DNA from: JBHHZI01 sp046757965
GTDB lineage: Bacteria; Acidobacteriota; Polarisedimenticolia; SMYD01
Direction: 5' to 3'
NCBI GenBank assembly: GCA_046757965.1
Contig: JBHHZI010000054.1
Span: 1-19,589, forward strand
Length of the DNA: 19,589 nucleotides
In this document: piece after piece, positions 7,895-16,700 of the stretch
Layout: the number at the start of each line of letters is the position of its first letter
How positions within the stretch are numbered: the stretch's first letter is position 1
The notes under the pieces: generated by a model
Told to the model about the DNA's origin: nothing
Databases searched by the model: none
What the model saw: only the letters and a program-made list of their open reading frames with translations
Made by a program: the position numbers and the translations under genes

Positions 7895-8860
7895 ATGGTC
7901 GAATGGCGGGCGAAGAGACACGCGGGCGTCCGGCTGGTGCTCGGCGGGATCCTTCTGGCGGCAGCCGGCGCCGGCGCGGGTTGTCACGCGGCCCGTACGG
8001 CGCCGGCCCCGGCGAGGCACACCGTCCAGTCCGACGGACATCCACTGGCCCTGTGGGAAAAGCGGCCGCCGGATCCCACCAGGGCGATCCTCCTCATCCA
8101 CGGCCGGACCTGGAGCAGCCTGCCTGATTTCGACCTTCAAGTGCCGGGCGAGCGCCGCTCCTTGATGGACGCGCTCGTGCAACGCGGCTACGCGGCCTAC
8201 GCCCTCGACCTGCGCGGTTACGGCCGGACGCCGCGGGATGCCACCGGGTGGAACACTCCGGAGCGGGCGGCGGCGGACGTCGCCAGCGCAGTGGATTGGA
8301 TCGCTGAAAACGACGGGCTGGCCGAACCGCCCGTTCTGTTCGGCTGGTCGTTCGGCTCCACGATCGCCCAGCTTTACGCCCAGCGGTACCGGAGAAAGAT
8401 CTCGGCGCTGATCCTCTTCGGCTACTGGGTGGACCCGACCGTGACCTTCCCCCCTGACGCCAAGACGGGCCGGCCCGCATCGCGGCCCAACACGCCGGAA
8501 GCGGCGGCAAGCGATTTCATCACGCCGGGCCTGATCTCCCGTAAGGCCGTCGACGCCTACGTGAAGGCCGCCCTCGCCGCCGACCCCGTCTTCGTCGCCT
8601 GGCGTGACACGCAGGAGTTCAACGCCCTCGACCCGGCGCAGGTGGTGGTGCCCACCCTCCTGATCCAGGGCGAGCATGATCCGTACACGCAAACGCGAGC
8701 GCAGGCCCTCTTCTTCGCTGGGCTCGGCACGCCCGATCGGCAGTGGGTGGTGATCCCCGGCGGCGACCACGCCGCCTTGATCGAGGACACCATGCCCGCC
8801 TTCGTCGCGGCCATGGCGAGCTTCATCGAGAGGCCGCGCCTCGCTCCCCGCGCTCAGTGA
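7895..8860 (+). CDS. Membrane-anchored or secreted alpha/beta hydrolase
   Basis: This is a 321-residue protein. The N-terminus is positively charged, then hydrophobic, ending AGAGC at Cys30, which is a plausible though imperfect lipobox; lipid anchoring outside the cytoplasm is likely. The alpha/beta-hydrolase core is complete by eye: oxyanion-hole HG in LLIHGRTW (residues 69-70), nucleophile elbow GWSFG with Ser152, acid Asp262 in GEHDPYT and His292 in GGDHAAL. A cap or lid region lies at about 180-235. The family covers esterases, lactonases, peptidases and similar enzymes, and the sequence does not reveal the substrate. It appears to stand alone, with its own strong ribosome-binding site, and is not obviously linked to the genes on either side. 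Confidence 0.85.
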   Translation: MVEWRAKRHAGVRLVLGGILLAAAGAGAGCHAARTAPAPARHTVQSDGHPLALWEKRPPDPTRAILLIHGRTWSSLPDFDLQVPGERRSLMDALVQRGYAAYALDLRGYGRTPRDATGWNTPERAAADVASAVDWIAENDGLAEPPVLFGWSFGSTIAQLYAQRYRRKISALILFGYWVDPTVTFPPDAKTGRPASRPNTPEAAASDFITPGLISRKAVDAYVKAALAADPVFVAWRDTQEFNALDPAQVVVPTLLIQGEHDPYTQTRAQALFFAGLGTPDRQWVVIPGGDHAALIEDTMPAFVAAMASFIERPRLAPRAQ

Positions 8861-9134
8861 CGCCTCAGCGCAGGCCGGGCACCAGTCACGTAGTGTCCTG
8901 AACCCGTTCCGGGCGCCGCGAGCTTCCGCCTTTCGGTCGCCCCCCGCCTGGCCGGCAGGACCGGCGTGGCCGGCGACGGGCCAGGGTGCCCGCGCAGCCA
9001 CGCACGTACCATGATCACACCCGGGCTTGACCCCGTGAGCCGGTCGGCGGCCGCGTCCTTCTCCTGACGCGCGGCCAGGCGCGGTTTGTGGTGTAGAATG
9101 TCCCCCTCGCGTTCCACGAGAAACCGGAGAAAGA

Positions 9135-11294
9135 ATGGTCGGCAAGACCCTATCGCATTACCGCGTCCTGAAGCAGATAGGCGAGGGCGGAATGGGGGCG
9201 GTTTTCATCGCCGAGGACACCCGCCTGCATCGGAAGGTGGCGCTCAAGATGCTGCGCGAGGAGATGGCCTCCGACCCCGAGCGGCTCGAGCGCTTCAAGC
9301 GCGAGGCCCAGGCCGTGGCCGCCTTGAACCACCCCAACATCGTCACCATCTTTTCCATCGAGGAGTCACCCGAGGGGCAATTCATCACCATGGAGCTGGT
9401 GGAGGGCAAAGGCCTCGACCGTCTCATCACCGGAGGCGGCCTGTCGGCCGAACGCATTCTCGAGATCGCCCAGCCGCTGGTCCGGGCTCTTGGCGCCGCG
9501 CATGGACGCGGTATCACCCATCGTGATCTGAAACCCGCCAACATCATGGTGACCGAGGACGGGACGGTCAAGATCCTCGACTTCGGCCTCGCCAAGCTGA
9601 CAGGGATGGCCGACTCGGGCGAACACACCGGTCTGCCGACCCAGACGCTCACGAAGGTGGGCTCCGTGGTAGGGACCGTGCCTTACATGTCGCCCGAGCA
9701 GGTCCAGGGCAAAGCGGTCGATCACCGCACGGACATCTTCTCGCTCGGGGTGATCCTGTACGAGATGGCCACGGGCCGCAGGCCCTTCGCCGGCGAGACC
9801 CAGGCCGATGTCGTATCCGCCATCCTGCGGGATACCCCCCAGCCGATCGGCGAGACGCGGCCCGATGTGCCCCAGCAGTGCGGCCGCATCATCACGCGCT
9901 GCCTCGAGAAGGAGCCGGAGCTGCGCTACCAGTCGGTCCTCGACATCCAGACGGCGATCGCCAAGATCGGCGAGGAGGTCAAGGACAAGAAGGGCGACCG
10001 GAAGCCCTCGGTGGCTGTCCTGCCCTTCGTCGACATGAGTCCCGAGAAGGACCAGGATTATTTCTGCGAGGGGCTGGCCGAGGAACTCATCAATGCCCTG
10101 GTGGGCATCGAGGATCTGCAGGTCGCCTCGCGCACATCGGCCTTTCGCTTCAAGGGCGCCCAGTCGGACATCCGGGAGATCGGCCGCCGGCTGGGGGTCT
10201 CCACCGTGCTGGAAGGAAGCGTCCGCAAGGCCGGCAACCAGGTCCGCATCGGCGTCCAGCTCGTCAACATCGAAGATGGATACCAACTCTGGTCCAGCCG
10301 CTACGATCGGGAGCTGAAGGATGTCTTCGCCATCCAGGATGAGATCGCCCGCAAGATCGTGGAGGCCCTCCAGGTCACCCTGACGCCGAGGGCCGAGAAG
10401 ACGGCGAAAAAGTCCGCACCCGCGGACGTCCAGGCCTATGACTACTACCTGAAAGGCCGCAAGTTCTTTTACGAGTTTCGCGCCAAGGGATTCGACCTCG
10501 CCCGCCAGATGTTCGCCCGCGCGATCGTCATCGACGACCGGTACGCCCGGGCTTACGCCGGCGTCGCCGACTGTTGCTCGATGCTCTACACCTACTTCGA
10601 TTCGAGCGAAACGAACCTCAAGGAGGCGGACACCGCCAGCCGCAAGGCGGTCGAGATCGATCCCAACGATGCCGAGGCGCACGCATCGCGGGGGCTGGCG
10701 CTCTCGCTCAGCGGCAAGAACGAGGAGGCGGACGCCGAGTTCCAGAAGTCGATCGCGCTGAACCACAATCTGTACGAGGCGCATTACTTTTACGGGCGCG
10801 CCCTCTTCGCCCAGGGCCGGCATGAAGAGTCGGTGAGGCAGTACGAGGAAGCCTGCCGGATCAACCCGGAGGACTACCAGGCTCCCATGTTCCTGGCGCA
10901 GACGTACCAGAAAGTCGGCCGCCGGGCCTACGCCGCCGCCAGCCTCCGCAAGGCGGTGGAAGCGGCGAAAAAGCACCTGGCCTTCCACGCCGATGACGCC
11001 CGGGCGCTGTACCTGGGCGCGGGCGGCCTGGTGGAGCTCGGAGAGCTCGAGCTGGCCCAGGAATGGGTCGCGAGGGCGCTCGAGATCGACCCCGATGACG
11101 CCTTGGTGCTCTACAACGTGGCCTGCATCTACTCCCAGCTCGGCGAGAACGACAGGGCCCTGGACTGCCTCGAGAAATCGTTGTTGACCGCCGGTGGCAC
11201 CGCGTCACTGAGCTGGACAAAGAACGATCCGTATTTCGACCCCGTGCGGGAGCATCCCCGTTACAAGGCATTGCTCGAAAAACTCGGCGGATAA
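9135..11294 (+). CDS. Soluble Ser/Thr protein kinase with TolB-like domain and TPR tail
   Basis: This is a 719-residue protein. A complete Hanks-type kinase domain spans about residues 1-280: glycine loop GEGGMGAVF (16-24), ATP-binding Lys38 in VALK, catalytic HRDLKPAN with Asp131, DFG at 149-151 and SPE at about 186-188. A TolB-N/FlgO-like domain follows at about 290-420 (SVAVLPFVDMSPEKD, then YFCEGLAEELINAL), a segment also seen in adenylate cyclase and winged-helix regulators. The rest, from about 430, holds several TPR-like helix pairs (KAVEIDPND, ALEIDPDDAL). There is no transmembrane helix between kinase and tail, so unlike PknB it looks cytoplasmic, with the TPRs probably recruiting partners. 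This architecture is common in Acidobacteriota. The start is set by GGAGA four bases upstream. Targets are unknown. Confidence 0.93.
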   Translation: MVGKTLSHYRVLKQIGEGGMGAVFIAEDTRLHRKVALKMLREEMASDPERLERFKREAQAVAALNHPNIVTIFSIEESPEGQFITMELVEGKGLDRLITGGGLSAERILEIAQPLVRALGAAHGRGITHRDLKPANIMVTEDGTVKILDFGLAKLTGMADSGEHTGLPTQTLTKVGSVVGTVPYMSPEQVQGKAVDHRTDIFSLGVILYEMATGRRPFAGETQADVVSAILRDTPQPIGETRPDVPQQCGRIITRCLEKEPELRYQSVLDIQTAIAKIGEEVKDKKGDRKPSVAVLPFVDMSPEKDQDYFCEGLAEELINALVGIEDLQVASRTSAFRFKGAQSDIREIGRRLGVSTVLEGSVRKAGNQVRIGVQLVNIEDGYQLWSSRYDRELKDVFAIQDEIARKIVEALQVTLTPRAEKTAKKSAPADVQAYDYYLKGRKFFYEFRAKGFDLARQMFARAIVIDDRYARAYAGVADCCSMLYTYFDSSETNLKEADTASRKAVEIDPNDAEAHASRGLALSLSGKNEEADAEFQKSIALNHNLYEAHYFYGRALFAQGRHEESVRQYEEACRINPEDYQAPMFLAQTYQKVGRRAYAAASLRKAVEAAKKHLAFHADDARALYLGAGGLVELGELELAQEWVARALEIDPDDALVLYNVACIYSQLGENDRALDCLEKSLLTAGGTASLSWTKNDPYFDPVREHPRYKALLEKLGG

Positions 11295-11438
11295 GACGAT
11301 CGGATCAGGGCGAGGCCTGGGCGCGGCAATCCGCGGACGACGAGCCGTGCCCCCTCGCGAAAAAAACCATCGACTCGGCCGGACTCACGAGCCCGGTTGC
11401 GGCCACTCCCTTCCCCGGCCGGTCGAACTCCTCCATGG

Positions 11439-11456
11439 GGGGACAGGTTACTTTCT
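11439..11456. repeat. Candidate dispersed-repeat element (GGGGACAGGTTACTTTCT)
   Basis: The reverse complement, AGAAAGTAACCTGTCCCC, resembles short repetitive sequences I recall next to REP-associated tyrosine transposase genes in various bacteria. Only one copy is seen here and no transposase is present, so this rests on recall alone. Confidence 0.3.
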
Positions 11457-11649
11457 GCGTACACCATCGCCGCGCCACCGCCCGCCGCGACAAGCGCCGC
11501 GGGCCCGTGCGGCCTCCAGCTCGATGACGCAGACGGCTCGAGGAGCCGAGCGGCCAGCCGCCTCGACGCGATCCGGAAGCGGTATCCGGAGCGAGGATAT
11601 CGACCCCCGAGAAGCCGCCGGGCGGTACCGGACGAGGGGCGCAACCCGG

Positions 11650-11821
11650 CTCCCTGGGCGGGATCGTTCAGGCCCGACATGGTGAGGAAAATGTTCCTTC
11701 CCCTCACCTGGATCGCGAGGGGTCGGTTGGGCCGCAGCGCCACAGTCATCTCCGCGATCGTGCAGGAGGTGACGCCGGCATCCGCGGTGACGTCCTCGCT
11801 GCCCGGCCCGACGGCCCGTGC
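11650..11821 (-). pseudogene. Inverted relic of an RHS-gene internal module
   Basis: Read on the minus strand, this stretch encodes AVGPGSEDVTADAGVTSCTI, later PLAIQVRGRNIF. The RHS gene at about 17907-18050 encodes AVGPGNDDVIVDAGVSSCTI, later PLAMQAKVRNIY. The DNA match is also strong over the first ~60 bp: long identical runs include gatgccggcgtca. The fragment has no start codon of its own at its upstream end, is flanked on that side by IS-like repeats, and fades on the other side near 11650. It is therefore best read as a decayed piece of a related gene or displaced cassette in inverted orientation. It might instead be a remnant of a separate protein that shared this module. Confidence 0.7.
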
Positions 11822-11825
11822 CGGA

Positions 11826-12046
11826 TGGTCCTGCTGAGTGTTGCTCGTGTGAGGCGCGACATCGAAGCAGAGTGCCCGGGTGGTCTCTTTGATTGTCGCC
11901 GGTCCGAAGTGCGGCAGCGAGCACTCCCAAATGGTCCCTTTGATTGTTGGCTGGTCACAGCCGCATCGAGCGCACTGCTCGCGATTGGCCCCATCGATTG
12001 TTGCCCCGACCGGCGGATTGGCCCCTCTGATTGTGCATTTTCAACA
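11826..12046. mobile_element. Possible IS21-family transposon end (multi-repeat), transposase absent
   Basis: Five direct repeats related to TGGYCCCTTTGATTGT lie at 11826-11841 (degenerate), 11881-11896, 11932-11947, 11986-12001 and 12019-12034, spaced 55, 51, 54 and 33 bp. IS21-family elements are known for several short repeated transposase-binding sites at each end, and for TG...CA termini. Read inward from 12046 on the minus strand, the sequence starts TGTTGAAAATGCACAATC, consistent with such an end. No istA/istB gene and no opposite end were seen, so this would be a solo end left by deletion. It could instead be an operator array. Confidence 0.45.
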
Positions 12047-12062
12047 GCATCGATTTTTTCTA

Positions 12063-12090
12063 TTGCGCCGCCGCGATCTCGGGGTAGGAT
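12063..12090 (+). promoter_or_regulatory. Candidate sigma-70 promoter of the RHS gene
   Basis: TTGCGC (12063-12068) and TAGGAT (12085-12090) are spaced 16 bp apart, inside the AT-richest stretch of the area and 120 bp before the RHS start. The match is fair, and the site lies just outside the possible IS end at 12046. Confidence 0.35.
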
Positions 12091-12196
12091 CATGGACGCG
12101 AGGTGCCCCTTCCCATCGAGGGTCTTCTGGTCCGCTGGCGGACGATGTCGCAACGATCACCGCCAGAGGCGAAACGAGTTCAAGCCCGGCCTTGCC

Positions 12197-12202
12197 AGGA
12201 GG
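12197..12202 (+). promoter_or_regulatory. Ribosome-binding site AGGAGG of the RHS gene
   Basis: AGGAGG lies 7 bp before the ATG at 12210. It selects this start over the frame extension reaching back to 11880, whose extra residues are just the translated direct repeats. Confidence 0.85.
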
Positions 12203-12209
12203 CGTTTCG

Positions 12210-13727
12210 ATGAAACAGACCGCACAAGCCTCAGCATCCCAGCCCGCACGTCCCGGTCATCACCCGGCCAGACGGCTCCATGCCGTTGCCGGTCTGGCTC
12301 TTCTTGCCGTTCTTCTGTGTGTGTCGGCGCCGCGCGCGGCGATGGACGCAACCGAAAGCGCCGAGCTGGGTGGCGGGTTCCAGTCCAACCACGTGTTCCT
12401 CAACGGCCCAGGCAGCGACATGATCTCGCCCTACTCGGGCGACGTCGAGACGATGGTGCCGATCGGCCCGGCGCTGCGAGCCGGCGGCGGGTTGAAGCTG
12501 GGCTTGATGCTGCACCATTCCAGCAAGCTGTGGCGGCTGCCGATTCTTCCGGCCACGCATCTCATCGAGATGACTCCCGACCCGAACACACTGATCTACG
12601 ACGGGATTCTCACGCGCCGGGGGGCGTTCGGGGTGGGCTGGAGGCTGCACCTGGGCCGTGTATACAAAACGTGCTCGACGGGGTGCAATGACGACTGGGT
12701 GTACGAATCACCCGACGGCGCGCAACACCCGATCGCGGGGGTGAACAACTTCGGCAACAGCTACACCGGGACGACCGATTCCACCCACATCCGCGCCGAG
12801 CAGACGGCGAACGGCAGCTGGGTCCTGTACATGGGAAACGGCGTGGTGCGGTACCTGGACCACACCCTGGCGCAGGCCCAGGACACGAACCACGGCCCCG
12901 CTGACCAGGATCGCTCCGATGATTTCCGGGGATGGTACACAACAAAGATCGAGAAGTGGGACGCGCCGAATCATCCGGTGGGCCGCATCGAGGTGACGTA
13001 CGAGAACACGCCGGAGCTGGCGCATTGTATCCAGCGGGTGGATTTCCAGAGCCTCGACGCAAACGACGTGCTGATGACACGCCACAGCATCACGTTTGAC
13101 AACAGCGCGACGCTCAACGGCGCCGTCATCGAAGGCGGCTACACGACGGCGATCCACGTGCCGGCCGTCAGCGGCCAGGCCAGCGCCACGGCCACCTATC
13201 AATTCGCATACGAAGGCCCCGTGAATCTCTCGTTCGCGCCGTTTTGCGCTCCCTACGATACCCAGTGCCATGCCGAGGCGGCGCAAGAGCCGGGGCAGTT
13301 CCTCCTGTCGAAGATCGTGTTCCCCTTCCCCGACCCGACCGACCAGGCCAGCTACCCGATGCGCTTCACCTACGACACCGATCCCAACGTCGGCACCAGC
13401 CAGGAGGGGGCCTCCGGGGAGCTCCTGCGCAAGACGTTGCCCACCGGCGCCACGATCGCGTACGAGTACGGGACGTATTTCATCACGGGCGGCGGCCCCC
13501 TGGCGATCTACACCACGCAGGTCGACAGGAAGAAGGTCTTCCTCGGCGATCCGGACACGACCTCCCCGGACGGAACCTGGGTGTACGATCGGTACCGCTC
13601 CATCACAACGGGGCATACGTTCAAGACGACGGTGACGAACCCGTTCGGCGACGACACCGTCTACGAGTTCGGCAGCACAGGATGCCCGACCTGCATACAG
13701 AGCTGGCTGACGAGCCTCGACACGTAG
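12210..13727 (+). CDS. RHS/YD-repeat exported protein, N-terminal part, ending at an in-frame TAG
   Basis: This is the first 505 codons of a giant YD-repeat gene. The N-terminus has an Arg/His-rich segment and a hydrophobic stretch (AVAGLALLAVLLCVSA, about residues 25-40) typical of a Sec signal peptide. The mature part begins GGGFQSNHVFLNGPGSD and continues with SPYSGDVETMVPIGPALRAGGGLKL-type sequence that I associate with the N-terminal region of exported RHS proteins. A TAG at 13725-13727 (codon 506) stops it, yet the same frame continues with in-register RHS sequence to the end of the window. As it stands this would yield only a ~50-kDa secreted fragment with no YD repeats. See the next entry for the continuation. 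The large open frame on the opposite strand is an artefact of codon usage here. Confidence 0.85.
   Translation: MKQTAQASASQPARPGHHPARRLHAVAGLALLAVLLCVSAPRAAMDATESAELGGGFQSNHVFLNGPGSDMISPYSGDVETMVPIGPALRAGGGLKLGLMLHHSSKLWRLPILPATHLIEMTPDPNTLIYDGILTRRGAFGVGWRLHLGRVYKTCSTGCNDDWVYESPDGAQHPIAGVNNFGNSYTGTTDSTHIRAEQTANGSWVLYMGNGVVRYLDHTLAQAQDTNHGPADQDRSDDFRGWYTTKIEKWDAPNHPVGRIEVTYENTPELAHCIQRVDFQSLDANDVLMTRHSITFDNSATLNGAVIEGGYTTAIHVPAVSGQASATATYQFAYEGPVNLSFAPFCAPYDTQCHAEAAQEPGQFLLSKIVFPFPDPTDQASYPMRFTYDTDPNVGTSQEGASGELLRKTLPTGATIAYEYGTYFITGGGPLAIYTTQVDRKKVFLGDPDTTSPDGTWVYDRYRSITTGHTFKTTVTNPFGDDTVYEFGSTGCPTCIQSWLTSLDT
13725..13727 (+). other. In-frame amber codon within the RHS gene
   Basis: The local reading is LDT-stop-VLTYSGSS, with good RHS-like sequence on both sides in the same frame, so this is a substitution and not a frameshift. 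The sequence acgtaggtactgacgtac suggests an ancestral TAC (Tyr) changed to TAG by one base. It could be a sequencing error, an inactivating mutation, or a readthrough site. Confidence 0.9.
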
Positions 13728-16700
13728 GTACTGACGTACAGCGGCTCGTCGACAGATGGAACGGGCCGCCTGCTGCGCACGCGGCACAAGCGCTACGTGA
13801 CCGAGAACAGCGCCCAGCCCGGCGGACCATTCCAGAACATCGTGGTCGCCAGCCAGTGGACCATCCAGCGCGAAGGCGAGACGAAGCTGTCGGGCTCGCG
13901 CGCCGAGATCCTGGGTCCGTTCGGGCATTTCCAGCGTGTCCAGCGATACGACTACGTGCCCCCCGGGCTCGACGACGAGCTGTCGCTGGAGCTGGTGCCG
14001 CGCACGACCACCGTGAACACGTTCGACGAGCTGACGGCGGACCCGAACTCCGACCGCTGGAAGATGTGGTTCATCCACAAGCTGGACTCCCAGGTGACAG
14101 AGGACGGCCAGGGGACCGCTCTTCGCAGGAAGAGCTGGACGTACACGACGGACGGGCGGCCCCTCCAGGTGAGAGCCTTCCTCGATCCGGCTGCCTCGAC
14201 CGGGGGCCCGGAGGACATCCTGACGGAGTTCGTCTACGACCCGGTGAGTTCCAACCTCGAGCGCAGCTACAGGCACAAGGCCGGCGAGACGCTCGGCTAC
14301 GGCCTGCGCCGCGAGTACGACGCCGATAACATCTTCGTCGTGCGAAGCTGGCACCTCGACCCGGCCCAGCCGGCGGCGTCGGCTAGCCAGGCTTTCTCCT
14401 GGCCGCAAAAAAGCGTCGTGCGCGAAAGCGGCACCGGCACGGTCGTGCGCATCTACGATGCCGCCGCCGACCCGGCAGCCGGCACCGGTCCTTTCACCGA
14501 CCTGTCGTACGACACGCTGGGACGGACGACCACCATCGCCCCTAGCCAGGGGGAGGAGGCGACGCACGTCTGCTACCCGACGCTGCTGGAGACCGACGTC
14601 ACCCGCGGCTACGATCCTTGCCAGGCGGGAGCCACGCCGCCGCCGGACTTCACCCGGACGCGGTTTCTTTACGACGCCCTGGGCCGGCTCGTCGAGCAGC
14701 GCCGGCGCACCGAGAGCGGCTGCGAGGCGGTGCAGAAGACCATCTATGACATTCTCGGCCAGGTGACCTTCGTGACGCAGTGGGGCTTCGACGCAACCTG
14801 CCCGGCTGAACAGATGGTGGGCCAGCAGCTTTTCGATGAGACCCGCGGCACCGCCACGCAGTATGATGCCCTGGGCCGGGTGGTTGCCGTCACCACGGCC
14901 GACGGCAAGCGCACCACCATGAGTTACACCGCCGGCGCGCGCACGGTGACTCTGCACGACGTGGACGGCCAGGAGGCGACGACCTACATCGAGCAGGACG
15001 CTTTCGGCAAGACGGTGCTGGTCGAGCCTCCCGCCGGGGCGAGAGCGCGCTACAGGTACGACCCGCTGGGCCGGCTGCTGAAGGCCGAGACCCTGACGGC
15101 GGCCGTGCCGGGACCGGGGTTCGTCGTCCAGCCGCGGGTGTTTTCCTACGATGGTCTGGGCCGGCTGACGGCTGACAGCGAGCCGGAGTCGGGTACGATG
15201 CGGGTGACCGGCTATGACGCCGCGGGCCGCAGCATCGAGCAGATCGACAGTGCCGGGACACGGTTCAGCTCCACCTACGACGCGGCGGGGCGCCTGCTCA
15301 GCATCCAGGCCGAAGAAGACATCACACCGCCGAGCGCGCAGCCTCCGGACCCGCGCGTGTACGCTCCGGCGCGGACGCTGGTCGTGAACCGTTACGATGA
15401 GGCGGGCGTGGCGAACGGCGCGGGGCGTCTGACAAGCGTGGACAGCTACGACGAGACGGGGGCGCTCATCGCCAGGCGCGAGATGGTCTACGGCGGACTC
15501 AACGCCAGGCTGTCGGAGGACTCCAGCACGTTTGCCGGGTGGGACGGGCGCGAAGGGATCGACACCGCGCGCGACCCGAGGCTGACGAGCTGCTATTCTT
15601 ACGACGCCTTCGGACGGCTTGCGCAGATGCGCTACCCGGCCGCCGAGGCGTGTGTGGCAGGGTCGGCGCCCGCGGGCGTGGCGCTCTTGACGTATGGCTA
15701 CAGTAATTCCGCGCTCGTGACGCTGCGCGATGACGGGCGGCAGAGGGGCTTGATCGACGGCGTCGTCTACAGCGCCGCCGGAGGGGTCCGCCGCCTGGAT
15801 CACGGCAACGGCCTGGTGACCGAGGTTCCGCCGGACGTGATGAGCCGGCCAGGATCGTTCACGGTTTCCGATCCCTCCGATCCGAACGCCCCGGCGTTGT
15901 GGGCCACCGGCGACTACACGTACGACGGGGCGGGCAACGTCGTCCGCATCGGCCAGGATGTGTATCACTACGACCTGCTCTCGCGTCTCACCGGTGCCCA
16001 GGTGCAGCATGCGGACGCCGGCGGGCTCGCACACACATACGACATCGCCTACCAGTACGACGATTTCGGCAACATGCTGAGCCGGCAGGAAGCCGTTGAC
16101 GGCGGCGCGGCGTCTACGGCGACCCTGGTGCCCGACCCGCTGACGAACCGCCTGCAAGCGGTCAACGGGACAGCAGTGTCTTACGACCAGCGGGGCAACC
16201 AGCTGGCGGATCCCGACCGGCGGTACCTGTTCGACCGGAGCAACAGGCTGCTGGCGGTGGCTGAGGCGTCCCATACCTACCCGGACGGCCGGTACCGATA
16301 CGACGCCGCCGGACAGCGGATCGCCAAGATATCGCCGGCCACGGGCACGCGGACGTTCTACGTGCGGGACACGTCGGGCAACGTGCTGAGCCAATACACG
16401 CTGGCGCCGAGCAAGTATGACACGTCGTACCAGCAGGATTACTTCTACGCCCTGGGCCACGCCATCGGCATGGCCCGGGAGCAGACGCCGGCTCCGGTGG
16501 AGGGGCTCACCTCCACGGCGAGCTGGTTCCAGGAGGAGTTTTTCTCCGGAGGGACGGTGAGTCTGAGCTGGACGGGCAGCCAGGACCCGGCCATCGGCTA
16601 CCGTGTCTACAGGAAGCAGGGCACGGCGGGGACGTGGGCCCAGGTCGGCGCGAATCTGCCGCCGGGCACGTCCAGCTACTCGCAGTCGGTCTCGGGCCCG

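Larger units (their letters stand above)
11295..12209. other. Structured non-coding region between the kinase and RHS genes, 915 bp
   Basis: There is no intact gene here. It contains, in order, a GGGGACAGGTTACTTTCT element (about 11439-11456), a minus-strand relic homologous to an internal RHS module (11650-11821), five direct repeats with an IS21-like layout (11826-12034), an AT-rich patch and the likely RHS promoter (12063-12090). Open frames across it on either strand are low-complexity and lack start signals. Confidence 0.65.

Noticed and set aside
9366..10988. A 540-codon open frame on the minus strand
   Set aside because: It is antisense, in register, to the kinase gene, which has all catalytic motifs. 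The minus product shows no domain.
11261..12041. A minus-strand gene spanning the region between kinase and RHS
   Set aside because: The frame is open but has no start codon before 11749, overlaps the kinase end and matches known sequence only in the short RHS-module relic.
11880..12209. N-terminal extension of the RHS gene to 11880
   Set aside because: The added residues (MVSLIV, MVPLIV and so on) are translations of the direct repeats. A good ribosome-binding site and signal peptide start at 12210.
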